Source: a virus. Taken from it: DNA of 35,880 nt. Shown here piece by piece: positions 27,283 to 35,695 of the stretch. Position numbers and translations under genes: made by a program. Positions within the stretch are counted from its first letter, which is position 1, and every line of letters begins with the position of its first letter. The stretch is from positions 1 through 35,880 of IMG/VR virus record IMGVR_UViG_3300042522_000589; one strand, given 5' to 3'. The notes beneath the pieces were generated by a model, which saw only the letters and a list, made by a program, of their open reading frames with translations, ran no database searches and had not been told where the DNA came from.

Positions 27283-27785
27283 TTAGGCAAACGCCCACGC
27301 GGGCGACGGTTGAACGCCTGCTCGCTGTAGGTTGCCCATCGACAATTCCCCGGTTCGTAATTGCCGTTCCCGTCGATGCGGTCCAACGTCAAGCCGGGCA
27401 CAAACGATGGCCCCATATCCTGCCAGAACGCAGAGAAATCTTGCCATCTGTCGCAAACGACGATGCCGCGCCCACCGTAAAGAGAATACCCTTTGTGTTT
27501 CGGGTTGCTGCATCTTTGCCGCATACCATGCCAAACCACATATTGTGGGGTGCGTGCCATTCCATGTTTTGTGCGAAGTTGGCTGATCCGTGTTGATTTG
27601 GTACAGCCACACGAAACCGACTTCCCATTCACAAGCGACGAATACGCCACATCTCGCACGGTGCCGCAGTCGCACCGGCAATTCCATCTTGTTTGCCGGC
27701 AATTCTTGAACATTCTGCGCTCTCCAACCGCTTGCGCGGTCCAAAAGCCAAAACGCTGTCCCGTAAGGTCGTTCTTTGGTTTCAT
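27273..27785 (-). CDS. HNH-type homing endonuclease (LTGQRFG family)
   Basis: The 170-residue protein has an N-terminal zinc domain (LTGQRFGFW at 7-15; Cys36, 38, 40, 59, 61). A middle region ([20 protein letters not shown] and [13 protein letters not shown]) follows, then the HNH-like end [20 protein letters not shown] (132-151). This is the common phage HNH/AP2-like homing endonuclease. Such genes spread by cutting empty alleles. It lies between the gp4-like and gp10-like genes and overlaps the gp10-like start by 10 bp. The 31 bp separating it from the gp4-like gene hold nothing visible. Confidence 0.85.
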   Translation of the reverse strand: MKPKNDLTGQRFGFWTAQAVGERRMFKNCRQTRWNCRCDCGTVRDVAYSSLVNGKSVSCGCTKSTRISQLRTKHGMARTPQYVVWHGMRQRCSNPKHKGYSLYGGRGIVVCDRWQDFSAFWQDMGPSFVPGLTLDRIDGNGNYEPGNCRWATYSEQAFNRRPRGRLPKCA

Positions 27786-27816
27786 GAATAAGTTGTATCA
27801 TCAACCTATTCTTTCA

Positions 27817-28521
27817 TCAACGAAAATTGTCGCTATACACATTGTATCTACGCCCCGGCGTCGGGATGCCCATCGGCATCCGCGCCATGGGAACCTGAAT
27901 GTTCGGCCCCCGCACCGCCCCCAGCGATGCCGCAGCAAGCCGGGCGATAGCGGCGCTTTCGCCTAGGCCATACATCGGACGCACCCGCACCGCGCCATTC
28001 CAGCGCATCGCGTTGATGTATGCCGGCGGAAAGGCAATGTCGGTCGTGAGGTTGGGGAAATGTGCGAAAGGCTGCTTGAGGGTCAGATGCAGTTCGCCAA
28101 TGCCTGACTGCGGCAAAGGCCACGGATAGAAGTTGCCCAGCGGATACGCGGCGTCATACCAATACCACGACGGCCAAGCGCCCTGAGACTTCAGGGCAAT
28201 CCGGTTGTAATCCTCCCGCGATCCGATATCGCCCAACACATAGTCAACGTTGGGCGTCGAAATGGTCGAACGGAAGAACGCGGCTTGCACTTGATCGGGC
28301 CGCGTGGTGTCGATATCTCCACCCGGCCCGACAGTGTAGAATTGCGCGCCTGTGACCGGAACCGACACGTCAACGAGATGATAGACAAGCCACCGCTTTG
28401 TGGCCCATTCGTCCAGCATCATGTTCAACGTGTCGAGAACGTCGTTCAGGTCTTCGGCGCGCGGTGTCTGGCCAACGCCGTTAACCCCGGCATCGCGCAG
28501 AATCAGCGTGATCAATCGCAC
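27817..28521 (-). CDS. Head-completion/tail accessory protein, P22 gp4-like
   Basis: The GTG at 28521 gives 234 residues. The N-terminal helical domain (MRLITLILRDAGVNGVGQTP, then NDVLDTLNMMLDEWATKRWL and VYHLVDVSVPVTGAQFYTVG) is characteristic of gp4-type proteins that bind the portal and begin neck assembly. It is longer than P22 gp4 (166), with a C-terminal extension rich in Pro, Met and Arg. No glycosidase motif is recognised. Flanked on both sides by HNH genes. The Shine-Dalgarno is weak. Confidence 0.8.
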   Translation of the reverse strand: MRLITLILRDAGVNGVGQTPRAEDLNDVLDTLNMMLDEWATKRWLVYHLVDVSVPVTGAQFYTVGPGGDIDTTRPDQVQAAFFRSTISTPNVDYVLGDIGSREDYNRIALKSQGAWPSWYWYDAAYPLGNFYPWPLPQSGIGELHLTLKQPFAHFPNLTTDIAFPPAYINAMRWNGAVRVRPMYGLGESAAIARLAAASLGAVRGPNIQVPMARMPMGIPTPGRRYNVYSDNFR

Positions 28522-28526
28522 AGGAG

Positions 28527-29111
28527 TTATGACACCAACTCCTCAATAAACGCGTTGTGCTTGCGCATGTTTTCCGATGCCTCAATCACGCGCAAATTAG
28601 TTGCTACGTGCAAGCCGCAAACGGTTTTGCCAGCAAGCGGGATGATGTGGTCCACATGATGTAGTTTCCCACTGGAAACCGTGATCCGGGTAGCGTCGGC
28701 GTAAACTTGCCGGATTGTTTTCATGTCAGCCCAAGCTGGGACCGCCCGCTTTTGGCGCAATTTACGCGCCTTAATGCAGGCAAGATGCGTGCCGGGGTTC
28801 CGTTTCCGATTGGCTAGATTGTAGGCTCGCAGCTTTTCAGGGTGAGCCTTATAGTATTGCGCCACCCGCGCTCGCTTGGCGGCCTTTCCGTGCGCGCTGC
28901 TTTCGTGCTTTCGGCGGTTTGCGGCCATTTTCGCCGCAATTTCGGGGTCGGCACGACGCAACCGATCTTCTTCTCGCCGTTTCTCAATGTTTTTGGCGTT
29001 CCAAGCGCGCTTTGTAGCTAGCGCTTTCTCGCGGTTTGCGGCGCGCCAAGCCCGCTGAGTCTCACGATTGTAGCGACGTTTTGCTTCAACCGCAGTCTCA
29101 GCGGGGGTCAT
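28527..29111 (-). CDS. HNH endonuclease
   Basis: The 194-residue protein has a long Arg/Lys/Ala-rich helical N-terminus (about 10-125, many ANR and RAW segments, likely DNA-contacting) and a C-terminal HNH core, LHHVDHIIPLAGKTVCGLHV followed by ATNLRVI (150-177). The ligands HxxDH and CGLH, plus Asn172, fit phage HNH nucleases. It sits between the coat gene (9 bp away) and the gp4-like gene (5 bp away), with no structural function, so it behaves as a free-standing homing endonuclease. Confidence 0.85.
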   Translation of the reverse strand: MTPAETAVEAKRRYNRETQRAWRAANREKALATKRAWNAKNIEKRREEDRLRRADPEIAAKMAANRRKHESSAHGKAAKRARVAQYYKAHPEKLRAYNLANRKRNPGTHLACIKARKLRQKRAVPAWADMKTIRQVYADATRITVSSGKLHHVDHIIPLAGKTVCGLHVATNLRVIEASENMRKHNAFIEELVS

Positions 29112-29120
29112 GGCGTCGGA

Positions 29121-30305
29121 TCAGTTCGACAGGATGCGGCAGGCGATCTCAGGCCGGATGGCCCGATAGCCGTAAAGCACCTCGATACGACACGGGAACT
29201 GGTCGTTATTGATGTCGTAGGCGCGGACGACACGCATCGAGATACCCTCCTGCACCTTCCGGCCAGCAAAGTGGACGCCATCGGGAAGCGGCAGGTCGGC
29301 AGTCGCGAAGGCGAAGGCGTCCTTGTGGTAAACCACGCTCTGCTGCGTGGTGGCAGACGCAGTGCCGACGAACGTAATCGCCTGATTGTCCGCAGCGCCG
29401 TTGCTCACGTTCTGGTAGGGGCCAGTGGCCGTGATTGCCGGAGAAATCGAGATGGTGCCCGCGCCGCCCGCATACGCCGCAGCTACAACGAACTGCTGAA
29501 GAATGCCGGTGGACACCTTCGTTTCCGGGTGCACGCGGAACACGCCGCCGATGGTGAACACATCACCCGCCGCCGCTGCGTTCGCGCCGGTATCCACAAC
29601 CAGGCTCGCGCCCGTCTGCGCAACCGCCGCGTTCGTCAGATACGCGGCGTTGCGCGCGCCGAAAGTGAACGACGGGAGAAGGGTATTCTCGGCAAACTCA
29701 AAACCGCCGGTCATCCCCATCACGCCTTCCTCATACTGGCGCTTGATCTGCTGCGAGGACTGGAACAGGCCCTTGAGCGAGTCCACAAGATCCACATTCG
29801 ACTGAGTGTCGATGCGGGCCATGTAGGTCTCTGCGGCTGGTGCAAGGTTGTCGCGCAGAATCTTGCGGCCACCCAGAACGTTGCGCAGGGTTTGCGCGCT
29901 GCCGGAACCGTTCACGGTGTTGTACACGCTGGTGAGCATCGACATCGAATCCGCTTCGATGGACGCCGCAAGCTGCGCCATCGCGGGTTCAAGCACCTGC
30001 TGCGAGAAGTCGAAGATGTTCAACGCCAGCTGCTGCGAGTTGAACACGGTATGCACGCCGCGCTGGGTGGCAACGGTCAGGGTCGTGTTCGTTTCCTGCA
30101 CGTCCTGAAGGTTGAGCGCCTGGCCGGTCGTGGTGGTGAACTTGTTGGGCAACCGGATCCGCAGGGTGCTACCGATCTTGGCGCCCTCGACAGCGAAAGA
30201 ACTGTCATAGGTGCGATTGATCGAACCGACGAAGTTCAACTTCTGGTGCAGGATCGCCAACGCCGCGTTGGTGATCTTGTCAACGTTAAGCAAAGTATTG
30301 GCCAT
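29121..30305 (-). CDS. Major capsid (coat) protein, P22 gp5-like
   Basis: The 394-residue protein (P22 gp5: 430) begins MANTLLNVDKITNAALAILH. It has the P22-coat-family features FVGSINRTYDSSFAVEGAKI, a long spine-helix region (AMAQLAASIEADSMSMLTSV), a mid domain (AARDOM-like strand region around 230-320) and the C-terminal DGVHFAGRKVQEGISMRVVR then DQFPCRIEVLYGYRAIRPEI. These fit the HK97-fold coat used with a scaffolding protein. It follows the scaffold gene as in P22. The messenger leader is structured (30306-30404). Confidence 0.9.
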   Translation of the reverse strand: MANTLLNVDKITNAALAILHQKLNFVGSINRTYDSSFAVEGAKIGSTLRIRLPNKFTTTTGQALNLQDVQETNTTLTVATQRGVHTVFNSQQLALNIFDFSQQVLEPAMAQLAASIEADSMSMLTSVYNTVNGSGSAQTLRNVLGGRKILRDNLAPAAETYMARIDTQSNVDLVDSLKGLFQSSQQIKRQYEEGVMGMTGGFEFAENTLLPSFTFGARNAAYLTNAAVAQTGASLVVDTGANAAAAGDVFTIGGVFRVHPETKVSTGILQQFVVAAAYAGGAGTISISPAITATGPYQNVSNGAADNQAITFVGTASATTQQSVVYHKDAFAFATADLPLPDGVHFAGRKVQEGISMRVVRAYDINNDQFPCRIEVLYGYRAIRPEIACRILSN

Positions 30306-30404
30306 AGGAGGCTCACTTTCGTGAATGCGCCGTCGTCACGACGGGGCGGGGGCGGCTTGCCTAGGGCCGCCTTTGAAGGGGATACGGCTACGCGGGCGCG
30401 CGCC
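30306..30404 (-). promoter_or_regulatory. Structured leader of the coat gene
   Basis: In the 99 bp between scaffold and coat three hairpins can be drawn on the minus strand: GGCGGC/GCCGCC (30351-30356 with 30366-30371), CCGTCG/CGACGG (30330-30335 with 30339-30344, loop TGA) and TCAC-GAAA-GTGA (30313-30324), a GNRA-type tetraloop ending seven bases before the coat ATG. No T-run follows, so these look like messenger-stability or translation-control elements rather than a terminator. Confidence 0.5.
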
Positions 30405-31172
30405 TCAGCGCCGGGTTCGCCGCTGATCGTTGAACCATTTCGTCCAGGCTTCGGGGTTCTTGCTGGCGTCAGGTTCGCCCCCCACTTCGGCGCGCGCGGC
30501 GCTGATGGGGCTGATCGGCGGGGCGACACGGCTAATTGCCCTGGGAGCCGTCGCAGGCTTTGCAGCCATCCGCGCGACTTCCACGGCCATCCGGGCAGGC
30601 GACAAACGAGCAAGGCGCGAGGCTTCGTCCGGGTTCTTCCCAAGTTCGTAATAAACTCGGGCGCCGTCCTCTTTGCCTAGCGCAGTCACGGCTTCCAGAA
30701 GCGCGGGCGAAGGGCCGCCCAACATCTGGAAGTTAGACACAGCCTCTTGAAAATCGGGGAACCGGCTTTCGCCGTGGTCCGCGATCTCATTGCAAGCCGC
30801 GTTGAAGCGGTCTGCCTCTACTTGCTGCGCCGCGATGCGCTGCACTTCCGACGCTGGCACGTAGCCGGCGGGGATTTGCGGTGCGTCCTGCTGCTGCGGA
30901 TACTGCTGGCCCTGCTGAATGGTGCGCAGATAGCCGGCAAGTTGTTCCGCTTGTCGCCGTGCTTCATGCTTCTCCCGCGTCAGTTCGTCGATACGCTGCT
31001 GGAACCACGGCTTGCGCTTCGGTTCCTCTGGCGTTTCGGCCTGTTCTGCGGTGTCTGCCTGTTGCTCCTGCCCGGTGTCTGGAGCCGTATCGTTGGCGGG
31101 CTGAGGCACAGATTCGCCGGTATCCGGCGCGCCCTGCGTGGCGCTTTCCAGTGTTTCGCTCATGGGGTCCAT
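30405..31172 (-). CDS. Scaffolding protein
   Basis: The 255-residue protein is acidic and disordered at the N-terminus (TGESVPQPANDTAPDTGQEQ and similar). It then has helical coiled-coil character (WFQQRIDELTREKHEARRQA), a middle rich in Gln/Ala, and a basic C-terminus (DASKNPEAWTKWFNDQRRTR), the usual coat-binding end of P22-type scaffolds (gp8: 303). It sits between portal-side genes and the coat gene. Start could be ATG 31172 or the ATG three codons later (31163). No protease is evident. Confidence 0.85.
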   Translation of the reverse strand: MDPMSETLESATQGAPDTGESVPQPANDTAPDTGQEQQADTAEQAETPEEPKRKPWFQQRIDELTREKHEARRQAEQLAGYLRTIQQGQQYPQQQDAPQIPAGYVPASEVQRIAAQQVEADRFNAACNEIADHGESRFPDFQEAVSNFQMLGGPSPALLEAVTALGKEDGARVYYELGKNPDEASRLARLSPARMAVEVARMAAKPATAPRAISRVAPPISPISAARAEVGGEPDASKNPEAWTKWFNDQRRTRR

Positions 31173-31234
31173 GATGGTTGCGGCGCTTCACAGCGCGGCC
31201 AGTCGCCCGGATACCCTCCGGTTGGGTCGGCACG

Positions 31235-31921
31235 TCAACGCTTGGCGAAAGCCGCCTTCGGCACCGCCAACTTGTTAAGCCGCGACACGATGCCCGGCCC
31301 GTAGTGCTGGATGGCCTTGGCGGTCAGGACGCCTTCGCCCTTGTCCATGGCCACGTAACCGTCATCGGGGCCGCGCGGGTCTGGCCCTTGCAGCCGGTTG
31401 GCCGTGACGATGCCGCCGCGATACATGCCAGCAAGGCCGGCCATCTGGCCGCCGAAATCGCCTTGCGGACCGCCGCCGATATCGCCACCGACAGCGTTCG
31501 TTTCCGGCCCGCCGCCGCCCATGCCGCCGTCCATGGCGCCAACGTCAGGCGCACCCAACGGCTCAGACGACACAGCGCCAAGCGGGGCGGTGCCAGACGT
31601 GGTGCTGTTGGCGCTGCCAAACCCATCAAAACCCAGCGCGTTCATAAAGTCGCCAAACGTCGTGTTCGGCTGATCCGGCGCGCCATACCCACCGCCGCCG
31701 CCCTCCGGCTGCGCAAAGCCCTGCGCCATCCCCGTAGGCTGCGGCGCCAACAAGTTTGGCGTGGCGGGAGGCTGCGCCACAACCGCCGGGAGGTTTTCGT
31801 ATTCTGGCGCCGCCTGCATGCGAGGCGCGCGCGTTGGCGCGGTGCCGCTATTCATCCATACGGGGTATTGGCGGCCCGCTCTGGAGCGGTAGTCGTAAAA
31901 GCCGGTTGGTGCGCTAGCCAT
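31235..31921 (-). CDS. Gly/Pro-rich virion-associated protein
   Basis: The 228-residue protein starts MASAPTGFYDYRSRAGRQYP. It is largely low-complexity Gly/Ala/Pro/Met (about 25-165) with a more ordered C-terminus with DPRGPDDGYVAMDKGEGVLT and KAIQHYGPGIVSRL. The DDGYVAMDKGEGVLT segment echoes a short motif seen at the ends of various phage structural and tape-measure proteins (Lx-GE-VL). Overlaps the portal stop by eight bases. Probably a minor virion or portal-associated factor; not recognised as a known family. The 62 bp before the scaffold gene hold no clear feature. Confidence 0.65.
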   Translation of the reverse strand: MASAPTGFYDYRSRAGRQYPVWMNSGTAPTRAPRMQAAPEYENLPAVVAQPPATPNLLAPQPTGMAQGFAQPEGGGGGYGAPDQPNTTFGDFMNALGFDGFGSANSTTSGTAPLGAVSSEPLGAPDVGAMDGGMGGGGPETNAVGGDIGGGPQGDFGGQMAGLAGMYRGGIVTANRLQGPDPRGPDDGYVAMDKGEGVLTAKAIQHYGPGIVSRLNKLAVPKAAFAKR

Positions 31922-34037
31922 TTGGCATCCCTTCGGCCATCATCGGCGCCGGCTGCGGCAACATCGCCCGATCAGCCGCCGCGTGCTGCGCCATGAGAGG
32001 CATAATCGCCTCGCCGATCATCTGCGACACCATTTCACGAATAACCGGCTTCATGGCGTCAGGATCAATCCCACCGATGGCACGAAGCCGGTTCGTCTCC
32101 GCTTCGTAGTCCTTGCGCTGGATATCCGCCGCCTGATCGGCCAACTTCGCTTCAAGTTCCGCGTTCTGCGCCTGCAACTGCTCAACGGCTTGGTTGGCCG
32201 TCTGCGAAATGGCCTGCAACTGCTGCTGCATCTGCTGTTCCGCCGGAGACGGGCCGCCCTTGACCGCAGGCGGCAGCATCTTGCGCAACCGCTCGGCAAG
32301 TTTCTCGCTGCCGGGGAAGTCCGCGCTTTCCGCCCAAAGGTCGCCGACCACCTGCCAGGCGCCTTGCTGCTGGCGGAGAATCTCACTGAAGGCGTTGAAC
32401 GATTCCTGCCGTTGCGTGGCGTAGGACGGGCCAACGTCGCTGATCACGTCATACTTGCCAACGGACGGATTCAGAACCGCCGCCACCGTTTCGGCGTCAA
32501 AATCCTGTTCCGCCGGATCCGCGTGCATAACCGCCGGCTGCGGCGCGTTCGGGTCCACTTGCACCTTAAACCGCTTGTCGTCACGGCCCATCACCTGCAA
32601 CACGCGCGGCGTGTCGTAAACCTTCGGCACCAAATCAAGCACGATGCGGCCCAAGAACCGGATCATCACGGCCTGATGGTCGATGAAGTGATACGTCGCG
32701 TTGTCGCCCTGCCGCTGGCGCGCGTTGATGGCCCGGCCGCTGGTTTCGTTGCTCGGCGCACCCATGATCGCCTGATACTGGCCAGACACCAACATCATCT
32801 CTTGCTGCGCTACCTGCATACCCTCGATGTGGCCAGACGCAGCCGGGGGTGGTGCAATGCGCTGCGGCGGCGCGATAGGATTGCCCGCCTCGTCAACGTC
32901 GTTCCAAATCAGGACGCCAGCGTTTCGGATGTTGGCTTCCGTCCACTGCTCCGGGTCGCCCTCCACGGCGCGCGCCGATGCCAGCCACGGGCTTTTGGTC
33001 TGAAGCGCCACAAACTCAACCGACCCGGAGGAGTTGTAATTATACATCTTCTGCGGATCGAGAAGCGCGCGCACATGGCCCTTGCGGTCCATCTGGCCTT
33101 GGATGACCGTCTCTTCGCCAACAAGCCGGGCAATCGGAATGTATTTCCCCAGCCACGGCCGCCGCTCAACGATGGTGTTGCCGATGACTTTACACCACTC
33201 CACCGCTTGGTTGGTGATCGGGCGTTCCCGCAACTCAATCCCGGCGGCTTCGGCCTCAGCTTTCAACGCATCGTAGGCACCCGGCGGCAATTCAGACTTG
33301 CGCAGCGTGTTCCCGTCTGGCAGCGCAATCAGCGTGTCTGCCGTCTCGGAACGATAGAAATACTCGCAGATGCGAACGTATTCATCCCCGCACCACGCAT
33401 CCGACCCGCCTAGCGATTCCTCGGCAAACGCTTCCTTGTATCGCCGGTATTTCGTCTCAGCTTCTTTGCGCGGCAAGTCTTCAAACACGAACCCGAAACG
33501 CGCGTCTGACCCGTCGTATTCCTGAATGTCGGGGTCAAGGTAGATCGTCTGCGGGTCGGCTACGCGCTTGATGAAAATCTCTTGGTCGAAGCTGTCTTCA
33601 TCGGCGTAATCGACATGCACGCGCGTGTAGCCGATGCCGCCGAAAACCGCCGTATACATGGCGGCTTCATAGGCCAGTGTAGCGTTGGATCGGTATTCGA
33701 TGCCCCGCACAAGGGCTTCGTAGAGTTCCGCCGCCTTCTCCGTCGCCTCGCCGCCAACCGGGCGGATTTGAATCCCCACCTTGTTCTGGCGCGCGTCGTT
33801 GATGATCTGAAGGCAATGCTGGCGCGTCTTGTTGACCGTCAACATCGGCTTTTGCGAACCCGGCAGCGTGCGGGACTTCTGCACGTCATCCGGCCACTGC
33901 CACAGATTGCGCGCGTCGCCGTTGCCGAATTTCAGGTCGTCGATGTAGTTCTGCCGGGCTGTTGCTTCCCAGTCCTCGCAGGCCTTGAAGTTGGCCCGGA
34001 TTTCCTCAAGAAGCTTCTTGTCTTTTAGGCCAGCCAT
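31914..34037 (-). CDS. Portal protein, P22 gp1-like
   Basis: The 707-residue protein (P22 gp1: 725) has the P22-portal pattern: NYIDDLKFGNGDARNLWQWP at about 25-44, then LTVNKTRQHCLQIINDARQN. Strands with GGIGYTRVHVDYADEDSFDQ, the hub FEDLPRKEAETKYRRYKEAF and crown helix region follow, and a long C-terminal coiled-coil barrel (AVEQLQAQNAELEAKLADQA). Twelve copies form the vertex ring through which the DNA is packed and ejected. It overlaps the large-terminase stop by 13 bp. Confidence 0.92.
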   Translation of the reverse strand: MAGLKDKKLLEEIRANFKACEDWEATARQNYIDDLKFGNGDARNLWQWPDDVQKSRTLPGSQKPMLTVNKTRQHCLQIINDARQNKVGIQIRPVGGEATEKAAELYEALVRGIEYRSNATLAYEAAMYTAVFGGIGYTRVHVDYADEDSFDQEIFIKRVADPQTIYLDPDIQEYDGSDARFGFVFEDLPRKEAETKYRRYKEAFAEESLGGSDAWCGDEYVRICEYFYRSETADTLIALPDGNTLRKSELPPGAYDALKAEAEAAGIELRERPITNQAVEWCKVIGNTIVERRPWLGKYIPIARLVGEETVIQGQMDRKGHVRALLDPQKMYNYNSSGSVEFVALQTKSPWLASARAVEGDPEQWTEANIRNAGVLIWNDVDEAGNPIAPPQRIAPPPAASGHIEGMQVAQQEMMLVSGQYQAIMGAPSNETSGRAINARQRQGDNATYHFIDHQAVMIRFLGRIVLDLVPKVYDTPRVLQVMGRDDKRFKVQVDPNAPQPAVMHADPAEQDFDAETVAAVLNPSVGKYDVISDVGPSYATQRQESFNAFSEILRQQQGAWQVVGDLWAESADFPGSEKLAERLRKMLPPAVKGGPSPAEQQMQQQLQAISQTANQAVEQLQAQNAELEAKLADQAADIQRKDYEAETNRLRAIGGIDPDAMKPVIREMVSQMIGEAIMPLMAQHAAADRAMLPQPAPMMAEGMPNG

Positions 34038-35302
34038 GCGTTATTCCCTGACACGCGCGGGCGGAAGGTCGGTTTCATCGCTGGTGCCGCCTTCTTCTCT
34101 CGCAGCGCCACGGCCAGATACCGGAAGGCATCGGCCGCATGGCTTGCATCGTCGTGCAATGGTTCTTTGGAAAACTGCCCCGTCTCCGGGTCCACGTCAT
34201 ATCGGTAGCGGCGCAGGTGGTTCAGCCCGTCCGTGCATTTGTCCGCGTCGAACCACACGTTCGGGAACAGGCTTCGCGCGGCGTTGATGCCGTCCACAAC
34301 CTTAGACTTGGGCGTGATCCTGACCGTTCGCCCGGCGGCCCGCATCTGCTGGGCTATCGTGCGCTCTGATGCCAGCAACTCGTTGTTGGCGTCGTGCGGC
34401 AGCCAATCATCCCCATAGACGTAGGGCCGCCCCTGTAGCGTCTTGAGGTAATGGCCTAGCGCCTCGCCGCTGTTCTCGTAGAAGTCGATCACGCGGAACT
34501 CAAAGCCCACGATCTGGGCAAACCAGATGCTGGTTTTGTCGGCCCGGCCCAAGTCCCAAAACGTATGCACCGGCTTAGTCTGATCGTAGGGCACGCGGCA
34601 GATGCGGGTTTCTTCGGTCGCCGCCCGGATTTCCTTGGCGTAGATCGCGCCGTCAAGAACCTGGCGACAATGGCCTTCGTAGATCGTCAGGTAAGCGTCG
34701 GGGTCCGTGGCCTTGAGGTGCGCCATCTCGGCGCGCAATTCCTCGGGGAACCAGGGGTTATCGCGCCAGTCGATTTTGACCACATCGGCGCTTGGCGGAG
34801 CGTTCTTCACGAACCGTACGTAGGTTTCGTCTGTGTCAAGTTCAGGGTTGAACGTCACGATGATTTGAGAGCCGGGCTTGCGCACGGTCGGGATCAGTTT
34901 TTCCCACGACGCCTTGGAAACCGTCTGCGCTTCTTCAACCCAAACCCTATCCGCGCCTTCTAGGGATTTGATATTGTTGATATTGTGGCGAAGGCCCGCA
35001 AAAATAAACTGCGTGCCGTTCTCGCCCTTTATCGTCGTCTGCTGGACTTCGTAGAAGCTCGACAGCCCCAACGCCGCCACTTGATCGGCAAGCAGGCGAT
35101 GAACGCTGTCTGTGATCGACTTCTGAATCTCACGGGCGCAGAGAACACGGAGAGGTTCGGCCGCCCCTTGCACCAGTAGCGCGCGCGACACGCCCCATGA
35201 TTTTGCGCCGCCGCGCCCGCCATAGAGAACCTTGTAGCGCCCCGGATGGAAAAGGCATTCCAACTTCTCGGGAAACTCAATCTGCGGTGCTTGGCTTGAC
35301 AA
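34025..35302 (-). CDS. Terminase large subunit (packaging ATPase and nuclease)
   Basis: The 425-residue protein has the ATPase P-loop GGRGGAKSW (28-36), Walker B with Glu pair in DRVWVEEAQ (118-126) and the coupling motif IVTFNP. A C-terminal RNase-H-like nuclease follows: FWDLGRADKTSIWF, YGDDWLPHDANNE and HDDASHAADAFR with metal-binding Asp residues. It drives DNA into the prohead and cuts it. The only possible start is TTG at 35302: the codon three before it is TGA, and no ATG or GTG fits. It overlaps the small-subunit stop by 26 bp. Confidence 0.93.
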   Translation of the reverse strand: MSSQAPQIEFPEKLECLFHPGRYKVLYGGRGGAKSWGVSRALLVQGAAEPLRVLCAREIQKSITDSVHRLLADQVAALGLSSFYEVQQTTIKGENGTQFIFAGLRHNINNIKSLEGADRVWVEEAQTVSKASWEKLIPTVRKPGSQIIVTFNPELDTDETYVRFVKNAPPSADVVKIDWRDNPWFPEELRAEMAHLKATDPDAYLTIYEGHCRQVLDGAIYAKEIRAATEETRICRVPYDQTKPVHTFWDLGRADKTSIWFAQIVGFEFRVIDFYENSGEALGHYLKTLQGRPYVYGDDWLPHDANNELLASERTIAQQMRAAGRTVRITPKSKVVDGINAARSLFPNVWFDADKCTDGLNHLRRYRYDVDPETGQFSKEPLHDDASHAADAFRYLAVALREKKAAPAMKPTFRPRVSGNNAWLA

Positions 35303-35693
35303 ACGCCACCATCAGGCTTGTTGGCTTACCCTCGGTATCCGGCGGCCCGCTCAACGATTGGTTGGGCTGCCCCCACAACTCGACGCTGATTTGCTTGGCA
35401 GCCACGAGGCGCACCCGGTTGTCAGGGTCCACAAGCGCCGCGTCGTAAACGGCTTCAACCTTGTCCAGCTTCTTCGCCAGCTTCTCGCGGAACTGCTGGC
35501 GCAACTCGTGCCCCACGGACTTAGCCTCCGGTGCCGGTTGGTTCTCCGCCGAGAACGCGGGCCTAGCGCCCCCAGCCTCGCCCCACAGGCCGGGACCGCC
35601 AGCCGGGATGCCAGAGGCCGGAATGCCGCTGGCCGGCTTTTCAACGTAGCCCTGCGCGGGGCGGTAGTTTGGGCCTTCCTTGGGCCAGGCCAC
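35277..35693 (-). CDS. Terminase small subunit (probable)
   Basis: GTG 35693 gives 138 residues, two bases after the stop of the preceding gene. The N-terminal third is Pro/Gly-rich with a repeated PASGI (EKPASGIPASGIPAGGP). The C-terminal part is helical with VGHELRQQFREKLAKKLDKV and DPDNRVRLVAAKQISVELWG, the usual shape of small terminase oligomerisation or DNA-binding helices. Its place directly before the large subunit, with a 26-bp overlap, supports the call. Sequence similarity is weak, so the identity rests on context. Confidence 0.75.
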   Translation of the reverse strand: MAWPKEGPNYRPAQGYVEKPASGIPASGIPAGGPGLWGEAGGARPAFSAENQPAPEAKSVGHELRQQFREKLAKKLDKVEAVYDAALVDPDNRVRLVAAKQISVELWGQPNQSLSGPPDTEGKPTSLMVAFVKPSTAD

Positions 35694-35695
35694 GA

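Noticed and set aside
29271-30680. 469-codon rightward open frame
   Set aside because: It is antisense to the coat gene and the start of the scaffold gene, which have strong family features. High GC content keeps antisense frames open. No protein-like motif or ribosome-binding site.
31983-33413. 476-codon rightward open frame
   Set aside because: It is antisense to the portal gene in a frame that mirrors its codons. Arg/Leu/His-rich shadow composition.
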